A stretch of DNA of 64,000 bases from Silvibacterium acidisoli. Lineage in GTDB: Bacteria; Acidobacteriota; Terriglobia; Terriglobales; Acidobacteriaceae. The notes under the pieces are model-generated. The model saw only the letters and a list, made by a program, of their open reading frames with translations, made no database searches and was not told the origin of the DNA. The translations under genes and the position numbers were made by a program. Shown here piece after piece: positions 18,301-26,784 of this stretch. The stretch's first letter is position 1. Each line of letters starts with the position of its first letter. The stretch spans positions 3,968,001-4,032,000 of the forward strand of contig CP085323.1 of the NCBI GenBank assembly GCA_022870745.1. The letters run 5' to 3'.

Positions 18301-18726
18301 GGATCTCCGCAGCCGCTCACATACACTGGCTCGGATACGCTGGGGCTGGGCGGAGGCACGACGAACCGGCCGGATCTGGTTGCTGGCGTGAGTTATCCGA
18401 AGAAGCGCCTGGAGTGGTTCTCCACCAGTTCTTTCGCCAATCCGCTGGCGCCATGGAATGGCGGACGCAATCAGGGATTTGGAAGTGCAGGGAAGGACGC
18501 GGTGGTATTGCCCGGCCTGTTCAATACCAATCTCTCGCTGTTCAAGACATTCCCACTGGCACCCAACGAAGGCGCACTTCTGGAGCTGCGTTTTGAGTCT
18601 TTCAATACCTTCAACCATACGGAGTTCAATGCGATCGATGCGAATACCGCGGACTCCAATTTCGGCCAGGTTACGGGCTCCTACGATGCGCGCACATTGC
18701 AGTTGGGGGTCAAGATCAAATTCTGA
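15319..18726 (+). CDS. Oar-like TonB-dependent outer membrane receptor
   Basis: 1135 residues. The start ATG has a strong ribosome site (TAGGAGG, 5 nt upstream) and begins a signal peptide (MQRSFSVLLGLVVIAILALP, then ARA-Q). Residues about 27-105 form a carboxypeptidase-regulatory-like domain (ITGTVLDTSGAVV, VGRYNLTTVAPGF); then a plug domain with YMLDGGELNDRG, and a long beta-barrel with many Gly/Asn-rich strands ending QLGVKIKF (terminal Phe). This is the acidobacterial Oar/TonB-dependent family, usually used for uptake of plant or microbial glycans or peptides. It stands alone without an adjacent hydrolase operon, so the ligand is unknown. Convergent with the TPR gene, 18 nt away. Confidence 0.92.
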   Translation: MQRSFSVLLGLVVIAILALPARAQDNATITGTVLDTSGAVVTNASIVLSNVSTGQTRETVSNSVGIYVFANVGVGRYNLTTVAPGFEKFTATGITVNVGQALKEDVNLQVGGAGQTVTVQANALQVQSETSELSTLISGEQVAQLATNGRNVTALAALGMGVSNNLPSFSGVNALTSANGISFNGTRTSHNIYMLDGGELNDRGCGGCFSSLPSIDALSEFQTLDSNYGPDYGIGSGGTILMVIKSGTRKFHGGAWYFNRNEDYDANNYFTNLAGQSRPEFRLNEPGFNFGGPVFIPHVYNTSRNRTFFFVNEEWRRLIQGSTPSTVNTIMADNFPVAGQSLAYNVPSGGTTPVVPATSDPARLALYTLDGLTAGSPFPNNVIPANLIDQNAVLEVNAGTFPKPNLGTSQYISSIPQPTNVREDVVRIDHAITSKVQLMGHFLHDGVTTSFFPPLWQGATYPTVGTAMSNPSYSSVIKVTETISPNMLNETGFYYSGNKITLTPVNGPGGSFVQPSGWTATSFFPAANNDMLRMPQINLNGSPLNVQWSSSYFPWKNGYEGFEPRDDFSWTKGVHQMKMGFSWLHDYKNQQLQANTQGTATFNSSTFSGDSYINFLMGDAASFQQLQYLAGKHWVNNNYGFYFNDNWHVIPRLTLNIGFRFDGMPHAFERYDQFANFVPADYDTTLGYPLNPDGTLNASYLTNVNGGSFYLNGIREAGVNGFARGAVENKYYTWQPRVGFAYDLLGNGRTVWRGGFGIFYERVQGNDVYNAALNPPFAYQPQATNVYFSDPNTSALTGQTTSATFPSTLNNIQYSFRPPGTAMFSMGVQQQVAPAVIAVLQYAGSIGWDQDDDRSINTLPLGNVANRQGVANGTLNANLYRIYPGFSTITQEENQSNFSYHSLQAGLRIENKHGVTLQLAYTYSHEIDEVSNDLSGLSNPFSTAYDRGSGLFDRRHIFNANYIYSLPFFTTKGNLLTRTALGGWQVSGVTVVESGSPQPLTYTGSDTLGLGGGTTNRPDLVAGVSYPKKRLEWFSTSSFANPLAPWNGGRNQGFGSAGKDAVVLPGLFNTNLSLFKTFPLAPNEGALLELRFESFNTFNHTEFNAIDANTADSNFGQVTGSYDARTLQLGVKIKF

Positions 18727-18744
18727 TCGGGAGCATTTCACCTA

Positions 18745-19989
18745 CTAGGGCAGGGCCGCATTCGAATTATGCCCGTTTCCTGATGCGGCGGAAGCTTTGC
18801 CCGATATTTTCGCGATGAGCGATTCGTCATCCTTCGCATGCAGCGAGCGTGTTTTTGCGAATTCGGCGGCGGCCTTCTGCTGTTGACCCAACGCCTTGTA
18901 CACCCTTGCGAGACGATAGTGAGCATCGGGCTTAAGGGGGTCCATCTGCTCGGCGCGCAGAAGCGCATCCAGCGCCTGCTGGTTCTGCTGGCGATCGGCG
19001 TACACGCAACCAAGATCGAAATACGCCAGCCGCAAATTCTTGTCTAAGCTCAGGGCGGTATCAAGATATTGTTCTGCAGCCGTATCGTCGTTGCTGTGTA
19101 GCGCGATGTCGCCAAGATAGGCAACGGCCAGCGCGGACCTCGGATTGTTACGGAGCTCGGCCTTGAATTCCGGAACAGCTCGTTCGTAATCGTGGCTGGT
19201 GTAATAGAGGTAACCGAGTTCGAAGTGAAGCAATGGTTCGCCTGGTGAAGTTCGTTCGGCCGTTTCCAGTTCAGCGATCGCCGCGGCTTTCTGATCCATC
19301 GAATCGTAAGCCTCGGCAAGCATCATGTGAGCCTGCACGGCGTCCGGATCGATAAGGAGAATTTTCTTGAATTCCGCTAGCGCGCAGTCGTACTGCTTGC
19401 TCCAGAGACAGCTCTTGGCGAGCACGCCCCGTAATTCCAGATTGCCGCCGTCTGACTCGACCGCTTTGCGAAGAAAGGGAATGGCATTCGCATAGCGATG
19501 CGAGCCAAAGTACGACATGCCCATAAGCACAGGGATACGATTATCACGCTGCCCCAGCGGACCGAGAGAACGAAAGGCGATGATCGCCTTTTCGAATTGA
19601 CCCAGTTTAAACTCGGCCAGGCCGAGGTCCAGCGCCACCACCGGCTGATGTGGATCGAGAACAAGTGATCGTCGATATTCCACGATGGCTCCGGGAAGAT
19701 TTTCTTCACGGGCCAGTGTTAACCCCAGGCTCGCATGCGCCGATGCGTTACGAGGCTCCAGCGCGATAAGCCGCCGCCAAAGAGGTTCTGCCTCCGCGAA
19801 GCGGCCGGACCCCATAAAGGCTGTGGCATCTTGTGCAAGATCCTTATCCTTGCCGCCGGGCTGTTGGGCCCGCGCGGGAAGCATCACCCAACTGAAAGCG
19901 AGCGTGCAGGACAGTAGGTAAGGCACGCATAAATCTGCAGCGCGTGTAGAGCGCATGGTCGAGGAACGATGCCAGGGCAGCGTTTTCAT
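18745..19989 (-). CDS. exported TPR-repeat protein
   Basis: About 414 residues from the ATG at 19989. The N-terminus has a basic stretch and a signal-peptide-like core (LLSCTLAFSWVMLPARAQ), so it is likely periplasmic or lipid-free secreted. The rest is about ten consecutive tetratricopeptide repeats, seen as recurring A-x2-LG, LDP and YY/FDLG units at ~34-residue intervals. No catalytic domain. Such proteins act as scaffolds in envelope or secretion complexes. The frame is open to 20115; ATG 19956 is an alternative start that still keeps the signal core. Minus strand, convergent with the receptor gene. Confidence 0.85.
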   Translation of the reverse strand: MKTLPWHRSSTMRSTRAADLCVPYLLSCTLAFSWVMLPARAQQPGGKDKDLAQDATAFMGSGRFAEAEPLWRRLIALEPRNASAHASLGLTLAREENLPGAIVEYRRSLVLDPHQPVVALDLGLAEFKLGQFEKAIIAFRSLGPLGQRDNRIPVLMGMSYFGSHRYANAIPFLRKAVESDGGNLELRGVLAKSCLWSKQYDCALAEFKKILLIDPDAVQAHMMLAEAYDSMDQKAAAIAELETAERTSPGEPLLHFELGYLYYTSHDYERAVPEFKAELRNNPRSALAVAYLGDIALHSNDDTAAEQYLDTALSLDKNLRLAYFDLGCVYADRQQNQQALDALLRAEQMDPLKPDAHYRLARVYKALGQQQKAAAEFAKTRSLHAKDDESLIAKISGKASAASGNGHNSNAALP

Positions 19990-20354
19990 CGTGCAGAGTT
20001 TACTGCCTGACGATCCCTGTGTCGCGCTGAAAGTCGGATTCCTAATCAGCACATCCCGCTGCGTGGGAACTGTAATGACTGATGCGCAATGACGACACCG
20101 GGGCGAACAGATCAATGCCCATTGTGAGCAGGACGTGTCGGGTTATCCGATCGGTTATCGGCGAAAGCTTAACACCATTACGGTCTGATTTTTACTTTAT
20201 GGAGAGCGGCACGACGTGTGATCGCGTCGCGTCGGTGACTATCCTGTTACCCGCGCGGATCCATTGAGAGTTACCTGCAGGTGTAATGGCCCGTTACCTC
20301 GTTAACTACCTGTCAAACCTGGGCGAATATATAAAAACTTCACCGAAAAAAATG

Positions 20355-20383
20355 TTGCAAATTGGAATCGGCGACCTTAAGTT
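20355..20383 (+). promoter_or_regulatory. candidate promoter of the EPS locus
   Basis: TTGCAA (20355-20360), 17 bp, TAAGTT (20378-20383). Both hexamers match the sigma-70 consensus only partly, but they lie in an AT-rich stretch at the right place and would give a leader of about 230 nt before the antiterminator ATG at 20625. Confidence 0.3.
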
Positions 20384-20536
20384 ATCAGCACATGTCCTTC
20401 TTCGATTTTTAGGTGTCGTATCCCTACCCCGCTTGTTGGCGACAAACGAACAATCGTTTTTCCCTCCCCAACAGCGTCACGACTTATAGCACTGCATAAG
20501 TAAAGCAAGGAAGCAATAAAACTCAAATAAGTTAGC

Positions 20537-20568
20537 CGGCCTGCTAAGTCGGCAGGCCGAAGGCCTGC
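20537..20568 (+). promoter_or_regulatory. leader with two mutually exclusive hairpins
   Basis: GGCCTGC occurs at 20538-20544 and again at 20562-20568; its complement GCAGGCC lies between them at 20552-20558. The middle arm can pair perfectly with either copy: an 8 bp stem including C20537-G20559 with a 7-nt loop, or a 7 bp stem with a 3-nt loop. The two pairings exclude each other, as in an attenuator or protein-switched leader. No T-run follows, so it is not a plain terminator. Confidence 0.4.
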
Positions 20569-20624
20569 GATCCCCCCGCTGAAGTCCCTGGATAACTACC
20601 GCAACACACCGGGCAGAGAGGATC

Positions 20625-21221
20625 ATGCAATCAGGAGCGAAGCGACAGAACTCTATCTCCACCGTATCGCGCTGCATTCCGCAGGCGGTCGAGAGAATCG
20701 ACGAACATCGGCGAAACTGGCACGCGGTGTTTACGGTTCCCAACAACGAGAGGGCGGTCGCTGGGCGATTGATTGACTCTGCTATAGAGACGTTCCTGCC
20801 CACCTTTGAAACTGTAAGAGTATGGAAAAACCGCCAGCGGGTCACTGTCACACTACCGCTTTTTCCTTCATATCTGTTTGTGCGGATCGCGAAGACAGAG
20901 CGCTATAAGGTATTGGGCGACCCTGGAGTGATACGACTCGTTGGGCGCCCTGGGGAATACGCATCGATACCCGACGATGAGATAAGCCTGCTTCAGTCGA
21001 CGGCTCGCAGAGACATGGAGCCGGTTCACGACTTCATCGTGGGAGAGCGCGTGCGGGTGAGGAACGGTTCGATGAAGGGAGTAGAAGGAATACTCTCGAG
21101 GGCAAACAACCGGTGCCGGTTCATTCTCACGATATGGCAGCTGAACCTCCACGTGGCTATTGAGGTCAATGTCAACGACATCGAACGCATCACGCACGAG
21201 GACGCGGTACGCGAATCCTGA
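20625..21221 (+). CDS. NusG/RfaH-family (UpxY/LoaP-like) transcription antiterminator
   Basis: 198 residues. The N-terminal NGN domain (about 28-125) starts NWHAVFTVPNNERAV, continues with a FLPTFETVRVWKNR segment and has the PSYLFVRI strand, all typical of NusG paralogs. A KOW-like domain follows at about 145-190 (VGERVRVRNGSMKGVEGIL). A paralog rather than housekeeping NusG is indicated by position: it is the first gene of a long polysaccharide locus, where RfaH, UpxY and LoaP proteins allow RNA polymerase to read through the long operon. AGAGAGGA lies just before the ATG. It probably acts on its own 5' leader. Confidence 0.85.
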   Translation: MQSGAKRQNSISTVSRCIPQAVERIDEHRRNWHAVFTVPNNERAVAGRLIDSAIETFLPTFETVRVWKNRQRVTVTLPLFPSYLFVRIAKTERYKVLGDPGVIRLVGRPGEYASIPDDEISLLQSTARRDMEPVHDFIVGERVRVRNGSMKGVEGILSRANNRCRFILTIWQLNLHVAIEVNVNDIERITHEDAVRES

Positions 21222-21276
21222 TGAAGAGTGGATCTGACCGAGTGTCCGCGCATGACTTACTCAAGGGAAGGACAAT

Positions 21277-23538
21277 ATGAGCGCCAACCGCCTTTTGCCG
21301 GGTGAATCATCTCTGCCCGAGACCACCACAGATCTGACTTTGACTGATCTCCTGATGGTTTACCGTCGCAGGAGCCATATCATATACGGAACGACGTTGT
21401 TGATCGTGGCGCTGATGGCCGCCTATTGCATACTCTGCACCCGGCGCTATGAGGCGACGGGATCGATACAAATCCAGAGAGACAATCCTGGATCGGTTGA
21501 GCTGGGCGGTATCGGCCGCAGCAACGCCAACGATCTATCGGATTCACTTTCGATCAATCTTGAAGTGCAGACACAGGCGGAGATCCTGCAGTCATCCAGC
21601 CTCGCCCTGCAGACTATTAAAGATCTGCACCTCGATTCCTCTTCCGACTTTCGCCCGCACTGGAACCCTATCGGGTGGGTGATGGGACTCATGTCGCCAC
21701 GCGGGGAAGCAGATCCGACTGGCGGCGACCTCGAAAGTTCTCCTTCGCGCAGGGCGCACGATCTTGCGGTTTTTAAGAAGAACCTGAAGATCAAGCCGGT
21801 TGCCGGCACTCGTATCATCAGCGTTTCTTATCTGAGCAGTGACCGCGCACTGTCTGCAAAAGTAGTGAACACGTTGATTCAATCGCTGCTGGACTACAAC
21901 TTCCACAATCAGTACACGGCAACCAATACGACATCGAAGTGGCTCAGCGAGCAGCTGGCGACCCTGCGTAAGCAGAGTGAGGATCTGCAATCCAGAGTTG
22001 TAAATCTGCAACGCGAATCCGGTGTGTACAGCATGGGCTCAGTGGATTCGCAGGGCAGGGAGCAGGCGTACTCGGCGGTTATCGATGAGTTACAGCAGGC
22101 CACTACCGCCCTGGCCTCTGCCGAGCAAAATCGGATTCTCAAGGAAGCCGTCGCCAAGGCAGCTGAAGCGGGCAATGGAGAAATGCTCTCCAGCCTTGCC
22201 GGAAACTCGATTGGTCCTGGCGCCAATGTCAACAGCTCCCTGACCGTGATTCAGAATCTTCGTCAGCAGGAAGCGTCTGAGCAGGCTGCTCTAGGCGAGG
22301 CCAGGGCAAAATACGGACCCGCTTATCCAAAGATCGCCGAGTTGGAAGGCAACATCAGCGGACTGCAGCACGCAATCGATCAGGAATCGAATCGTCTGAA
22401 GCAGAGAGCGCAGAACGACTTCATCATCGCGCGCCAGACGGAACAAAAAACGAGAGACGATTACGATCATGCCAAGCAGCGTGCGGACGTGCTCAACAGC
22501 AAGGCCATAGAGTTCGCAATCGTTCGCCAGGAAGCCGAGCAGAGCCGCTCGTTGTATGAAGATCTCTTGAGAAGAGTGAACGAAGCGGGCGTGCTGGCAG
22601 GCCTGCAGTCCTCGAACATCAGCGTTGTGGATCCGGGCAGGACTCCTGCCAGACCTGCAAAGCCTAGTGTTCCTCTTTACATGGCGGGTTCCCTGGTAGG
22701 TGGATGGCTTATCGGCCTCTTCGCAGCCTTGTTAACCGACACCCTCGACCGCAAGATCAACACCGTGACCGACCTCGAGCGCATTCATGGCGGCGTGCTC
22801 CTTGGCGCGCTTCCGTTCGATAAGAAACTGTCACGCGGACGTACTTTGCATCTTCCACTCGAAGACGATTTACAGCCCTCCCCCGCTTATATAGAAGTCA
22901 TCAATTCAGTTCGTACTCATCTGTTCCTTTCTGGCGACGAGAGACCCCAGGTCGTACTCGTTACGAGTGCCATCGCCGGTGAAGGGAAGTCGACATGCGC
23001 GATGACCCTCGCTGCAATCTCCGCCCGAAGCGGGAAGAGAACACTGATTGTGGACGCCGACCTTCGGCGTGGAACAGTCGGAAGCCGCGGAAACATTCCG
23101 TCAAGTCCGGGATTGAGCGAACTGCTGCAGGGGGAGATCGGTGCCCCTCCGATTTATCACATTCAACATGCAGGTCCGCTCTATGCCGTTCCGGCGGGCA
23201 AGCCTCCAGTAAATCCCGCCGATCTTCTCGCTTCATCGACTATGCTCGGGTGGCTTGACATCTGGCGTCGCGAATACGACTGCGTCATTATCGACAGCGT
23301 GCCGGTACTGCCTGTCGCAGACGCCATCGTTTTGAATACACTCAGCGATTTCACAATTCTGCTTGCACGCCGTTACATGAGCGAAGTCGCACAGATCGAA
23401 CGCAGCTACAGCATCCTGCAGCGTGGCGGTCAAAAGCATGTTGGGATCGTGATGAATGGTCTTGATCCCAAGGACAGCGTCTATTACGGCCACGCCGAGT
23501 ATGGATCGGTTCACAGCGTTCTCGCAAAAGGAGCCTAG
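21277..23538 (+). CDS. Wzc-like polysaccharide co-polymerase / BY-kinase
   Basis: 753 residues. Order: cytoplasmic N-terminus, membrane helix (TLLIVALMAAYCILC, about 40-54), Wzz-type periplasmic domain with long coiled-coil helices (about 200-440), GNVR-like segment (YEDLLRRVNEAGVLAGLQSS), second membrane helix (about 470-490), then a bacterial tyrosine kinase domain: Walker A GEGKST (568-573), Walker A' DAD (593-595) and Walker B CVIIDS with D673. The C-terminus has only three tyrosines (YYGHAEYG), fewer than the usual Tyr cluster. It controls chain length and export of the exopolysaccharide with Wza encoded next. Confidence 0.92.
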   Translation: MSANRLLPGESSLPETTTDLTLTDLLMVYRRRSHIIYGTTLLIVALMAAYCILCTRRYEATGSIQIQRDNPGSVELGGIGRSNANDLSDSLSINLEVQTQAEILQSSSLALQTIKDLHLDSSSDFRPHWNPIGWVMGLMSPRGEADPTGGDLESSPSRRAHDLAVFKKNLKIKPVAGTRIISVSYLSSDRALSAKVVNTLIQSLLDYNFHNQYTATNTTSKWLSEQLATLRKQSEDLQSRVVNLQRESGVYSMGSVDSQGREQAYSAVIDELQQATTALASAEQNRILKEAVAKAAEAGNGEMLSSLAGNSIGPGANVNSSLTVIQNLRQQEASEQAALGEARAKYGPAYPKIAELEGNISGLQHAIDQESNRLKQRAQNDFIIARQTEQKTRDDYDHAKQRADVLNSKAIEFAIVRQEAEQSRSLYEDLLRRVNEAGVLAGLQSSNISVVDPGRTPARPAKPSVPLYMAGSLVGGWLIGLFAALLTDTLDRKINTVTDLERIHGGVLLGALPFDKKLSRGRTLHLPLEDDLQPSPAYIEVINSVRTHLFLSGDERPQVVLVTSAIAGEGKSTCAMTLAAISARSGKRTLIVDADLRRGTVGSRGNIPSSPGLSELLQGEIGAPPIYHIQHAGPLYAVPAGKPPVNPADLLASSTMLGWLDIWRREYDCVIIDSVPVLPVADAIVLNTLSDFTILLARRYMSEVAQIERSYSILQRGGQKHVGIVMNGLDPKDSVYYGHAEYGSVHSVLAKGA

Positions 23539-23542
23539 AAGT

Positions 23543-24442
23543 ATGCGCCTCAGACTATATGTCTTCGCCATCCTCATCGGGAGCCTGAGTTTCTGTTTAA
23601 GGGCCCAGCAACCAGTTCAGGAAACAAAAGAGAGCCTGCTCATAGGCCCCGGAGATGTGCTGCACATCCAGGTGTTCGACAACCCTAACCTTGAGCAGCA
23701 TGTGCGGGTGACCGACGCCGGAGATATCACGCTGATCATGGGAGGTAAGGTGCATGTAGCGCAGTGCACTCCCGCCCAGGCTGCGAACGTTATCGAGTCA
23801 GCGCTCGTCTCTGGACGCTTCTTCCTGCACCCCAAGGCCGATGTGGTGGTCGAGTCTTATGAGACGCAAAGTGTCACCGTGATCGGTGAAGTGCAGGATC
23901 CGAGCTACTACCGCATCAACACGCCAACCTCAATCATTGAGATTCTTGCAATGGCTGGAGGTCTCACCACAGCCGCAGATCGCAAGATCACCATCGAACG
24001 CCGCACGACACACGACCAGGTCCCGTATTTTCTATCGAATGATCCGAGTGTCGCGGCTAAGACCGCAGTGCTGGTCTACCCGGGCGATCTTGTCATCGTG
24101 CCGAAGGCCGGCATCGTTTACATCCTCGGCGACGTAAACAGGCCAGGCGGATATACGATCAGCGACAACGAAGCGAAGCTTACGGTTCTTGAACTGGTTG
24201 CACGCGCCGGAGGCACGACGCACTCTGCCGTACCTTCACACGCCAAGCTCATACACAAGACGGACAGCGGATACGTAACCACTCCTCTGCAGTTGAGCGA
24301 CATTCAGAAGGGTAAAAGCCCGGACTTTGCGCTGGCTACAAACGACGTCATCTACGTTCCATACAGCTATCTCAAGAATGCTGCCAACCAGGGATCGAGT
24401 ATCGCTTCGTCTGTGGCAGGCGCGTCTATCTATCGCTACTAA
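23543..24442 (+). CDS. Wza-like polysaccharide export protein
   Basis: 299 residues. The start ATG 23543 is preceded by AAAAGGAG and begins a signal peptide (MRLRLYVFAILIGSLSFCL, cleavage near RAQ); the frame runs further upstream only as overlap with the kinase gene. A polysaccharide-export domain (LLIGPGDVLHIQVFDNP, residues about 34-115) is followed by two SLBB-like beta-grasp repeats (SVTVIGEVQDPSYYRI and VYILGDVNRPGGY). No lipobox Cys. It should form the outer-membrane/periplasmic export channel that pairs with the Wzc-like kinase, 4 nt upstream. Confidence 0.92.
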   Translation: MRLRLYVFAILIGSLSFCLRAQQPVQETKESLLIGPGDVLHIQVFDNPNLEQHVRVTDAGDITLIMGGKVHVAQCTPAQAANVIESALVSGRFFLHPKADVVVESYETQSVTVIGEVQDPSYYRINTPTSIIEILAMAGGLTTAADRKITIERRTTHDQVPYFLSNDPSVAAKTAVLVYPGDLVIVPKAGIVYILGDVNRPGGYTISDNEAKLTVLELVARAGGTTHSAVPSHAKLIHKTDSGYVTTPLQLSDIQKGKSPDFALATNDVIYVPYSYLKNAANQGSSIASSVAGASIYRY

Positions 24443-24477
24443 ACAAGCAGAGTGCTTGGCACTGCTCGAGGCATGAG

Positions 24478-25476
24478 ATGTCCAACTCATTGACAGTGAG
24501 TGTAGTGATTCCAACGCGCAATCGGCCCAGGCTGGTTGTTCGTGCAGTATCCAGCGCGCTGAATCAGACTTATCCCTGGCTCAATATCGTGGTGGTTGTG
24601 GATGGTCCCGACGAGGGCACAGTTGCTGCTCTTCACGCACTCGGGGAAGAGAGAGTCAAGGTCGTAGCGCTCAAAGAGAATGTCGGTGGGAGCCAGGCCA
24701 GGAACGTCGGTGTCGAAGAGGCTACGGGTGACTGGATCGCGTTTCTTGATGACGATGACGAATGGTTGCCGCAAAAAATAGCTCGCCAGATGGATGTGGT
24801 GGCAACGCTCAAAGACAAGCGCGCAATCGTTGCCTGCCAATTCGTAGAGAGATCTGGCGAGACAGCGCGCACGTATCCGCTTCGCTCTCCCGAGAAGGGT
24901 GAGACGATCGATAGTTACATGTGTCATCCGCGGGGCCTGCGCAGCGGCGGCGAATTGTTACAGACCTCAACGCTCATCGCTCCGAGGGCGCTTCTGCTGG
25001 ACGTGCCGTTCCGCCGCGGATTGAAACGCGGCCAGGAGTTTATCTGGCTGGTAGAGGCGGGCACGCGCGGCGCGGCAACTTTGCATCTCGTTCCGGAAAC
25101 CCTGTCGTTCTTCAACGCCGATGGATTTTCCGACGAGGTTCGCATCAGCAAGAAGCCGAACTGGCAAAGCTTCTATGGCGCACTACAGACGATTCGGCAT
25201 CTCTTTCGGCCAGACGCCTATGCTTACTGCATCGCCACACGTGTTCTTACCGATGCGATTGCCTGTGGCGAGTCAATGAAAGTGAAGTTGTCTTTGCTCG
25301 AAGACTGTCTCCTCAGCGGCGGAGCAACACCGAAGTGCCTGGTTGTCTATCTCTATATCTGGTTCATGCCGGATGTAACACGCCGCAGGATCGGTAAGCA
25401 GCTTAGAGCACTCAAGCGCACCCTCAACCCAAGAGCACGTTTGCCGCGGGAGACATCTGTAACTCTTCCCGGATAG
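24478..25476 (+). CDS. family 2 glycosyltransferase
   Basis: 332 residues, GT-A fold. Nucleotide-sugar binding strand VVIPTRNRP (9-17), VVVDGPDEG (39-47), QARNVGVEEATG (73-84) and the metal/nucleotide DxD-type motif FLDDDDEW (89-96) are all present. It adds one sugar to the growing EPS repeat unit at the cytoplasmic face; donor and acceptor cannot be read from sequence. The C-terminal ~100 residues are less conserved. Same strand as, and 35 nt after, the Wza-like gene. Confidence 0.9.
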   Translation: MSNSLTVSVVIPTRNRPRLVVRAVSSALNQTYPWLNIVVVVDGPDEGTVAALHALGEERVKVVALKENVGGSQARNVGVEEATGDWIAFLDDDDEWLPQKIARQMDVVATLKDKRAIVACQFVERSGETARTYPLRSPEKGETIDSYMCHPRGLRSGGELLQTSTLIAPRALLLDVPFRRGLKRGQEFIWLVEAGTRGAATLHLVPETLSFFNADGFSDEVRISKKPNWQSFYGALQTIRHLFRPDAYAYCIATRVLTDAIACGESMKVKLSLLEDCLLSGGATPKCLVVYLYIWFMPDVTRRRIGKQLRALKRTLNPRARLPRETSVTLPG

Positions 25477-25593
25477 CCGGCATGAATTTCTGGAAAACGC
25501 GGACAGCATTCCCTCTCGCCGACGCGCCCGAAAATGGAACCACAATGTTTCGACATTAACGGCGATTAGCCCACAGAGGATACAGAGGACTTC

Positions 25594-26694
25594 ATGAAAC
25601 GGCCTGCTCTTCTCTTTGTTGATCTCAACAGGTTTTTCGGTGGTGGCCAGGTTTATCTCACCCAACTGGCCGACCTGCTCAAAGGCACGGCAGATCTCTA
25701 TGCCTTCTGCATCAATCCGGAAGTTGCCGAGCTGCTAAAGAGCCGTGGCGTTAAAGCAGTCTCATACCGTTGGGCGGCAGGTGCAGGCAAGCCGGTGCAT
25801 CTCCTGCTCTGCTTCTTCTACTGCATCTGGTTTCGCGTCTTCCATGGAGTGAATATCATCTGGGCGAATGGCATTCCAGACATCGTGACCATGCCTCTGG
25901 CACGGATGATGGGATGCAGGGCATTCATTACCCGCCACCTGACATTTGAGATCGAGAGTCAGCATTGGTACAAGGGGCTGAAGCGTCGATCCGCAGAATT
26001 CCTTTACCGGCTGTTTGCCAGGACTGCTCATAAGGTTGTGTGCGTTTCGCACGCCGTAGCTGTAGATGTGCGCACGATCGTTCCACCGGAGAAGATGGTT
26101 GTCATTCAGAACTGGGTTACGGAGATCCCAGAGCTCCTGCCTCGCAATGGCCGGGGAGACAAGGTGATACGCCTCCTCTACGTGGGGCGTCTGCAGAAAT
26201 ACAAAGGCGCGTCATCGATACTGGCGGCCATGCGCCAGTTCAGCCGCCGGGTGCCGGGAACACATCTCAGCCTCACGATCGTTGGCGAAGGAAGGCACAG
26301 AGAAGAGTTGGAGACCGAGGCCGAAGGTCTTGACGTCACCTTCACAGGATTCCAGGCTGACCCGACTCCGTACTACCGTCGCGCCGATGTTTTTCTCAAT
26401 CCCTCTATCGGCCCTGAAGGTCTTCCGCTCGTTTCGCTTGAAGCCATGTCGCACGGTCTGAGCTGCATTTTCAGCGATCTGCCGGTTCACAAGGAGATTA
26501 CCGGCGAAGGCAAGGCCGCGCTGCTCTTTCGCGCGGGAGATGTGGATGATCTGACAAACAAGCTGACGATTCTGCTTACCTCGCGTGAGTTGCTTGACGA
26601 GTACGGACGCACAGCACGAGCGCAGATTGAGACACAACATGCCGCACCTGTCGCACGGGAGAAGTATCTCTCCTTGTTGGCTATGACAGCTTGA
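25594..26694 (+). CDS. family 4 glycosyltransferase (first of three)
   Basis: 366 residues, GT-B fold. Glycine-rich acceptor loop FFGGGQVYL (14-22), central VVCVSHAVA (148-156), donor-domain entry LLYVGRLQKYKG (194-205) and the E-x7-E signature GPEGLPLVSLEAM (273-285) are clear. It retains configuration and transfers an unknown sugar onto the EPS lipid-linked intermediate. AGAGGA precedes the ATG. A 117-bp gap separates it from the GT2 gene; nothing was recognised in that gap. Confidence 0.9.
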   Translation: MKRPALLFVDLNRFFGGGQVYLTQLADLLKGTADLYAFCINPEVAELLKSRGVKAVSYRWAAGAGKPVHLLLCFFYCIWFRVFHGVNIIWANGIPDIVTMPLARMMGCRAFITRHLTFEIESQHWYKGLKRRSAEFLYRLFARTAHKVVCVSHAVAVDVRTIVPPEKMVVIQNWVTEIPELLPRNGRGDKVIRLLYVGRLQKYKGASSILAAMRQFSRRVPGTHLSLTIVGEGRHREELETEAEGLDVTFTGFQADPTPYYRRADVFLNPSIGPEGLPLVSLEAMSHGLSCIFSDLPVHKEITGEGKAALLFRAGDVDDLTNKLTILLTSRELLDEYGRTARAQIETQHAAPVAREKYLSLLAMTA

Positions 26695-26784
26695 AATGAG
26701 GATGTTCGATGTACACAGCCGCCTCGTAATGATGCGAGATGATGAGGCGGTTTCGGGACCCCGGGTACCAGGCAAACAAGGATT

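Larger units (their letters stand above)
19990..20624. other. intergenic region upstream of the EPS locus
   Basis: About 635 bp, clearly more AT-rich from 20280 to 20530 than the neighbouring genes. Short frames here show no coding character. It contains a candidate promoter (20355-20383) and a leader with alternative hairpins (20537-20568) ahead of the antiterminator gene. A long untranslated leader would fit control of the exopolysaccharide operon. Confidence 0.5.
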
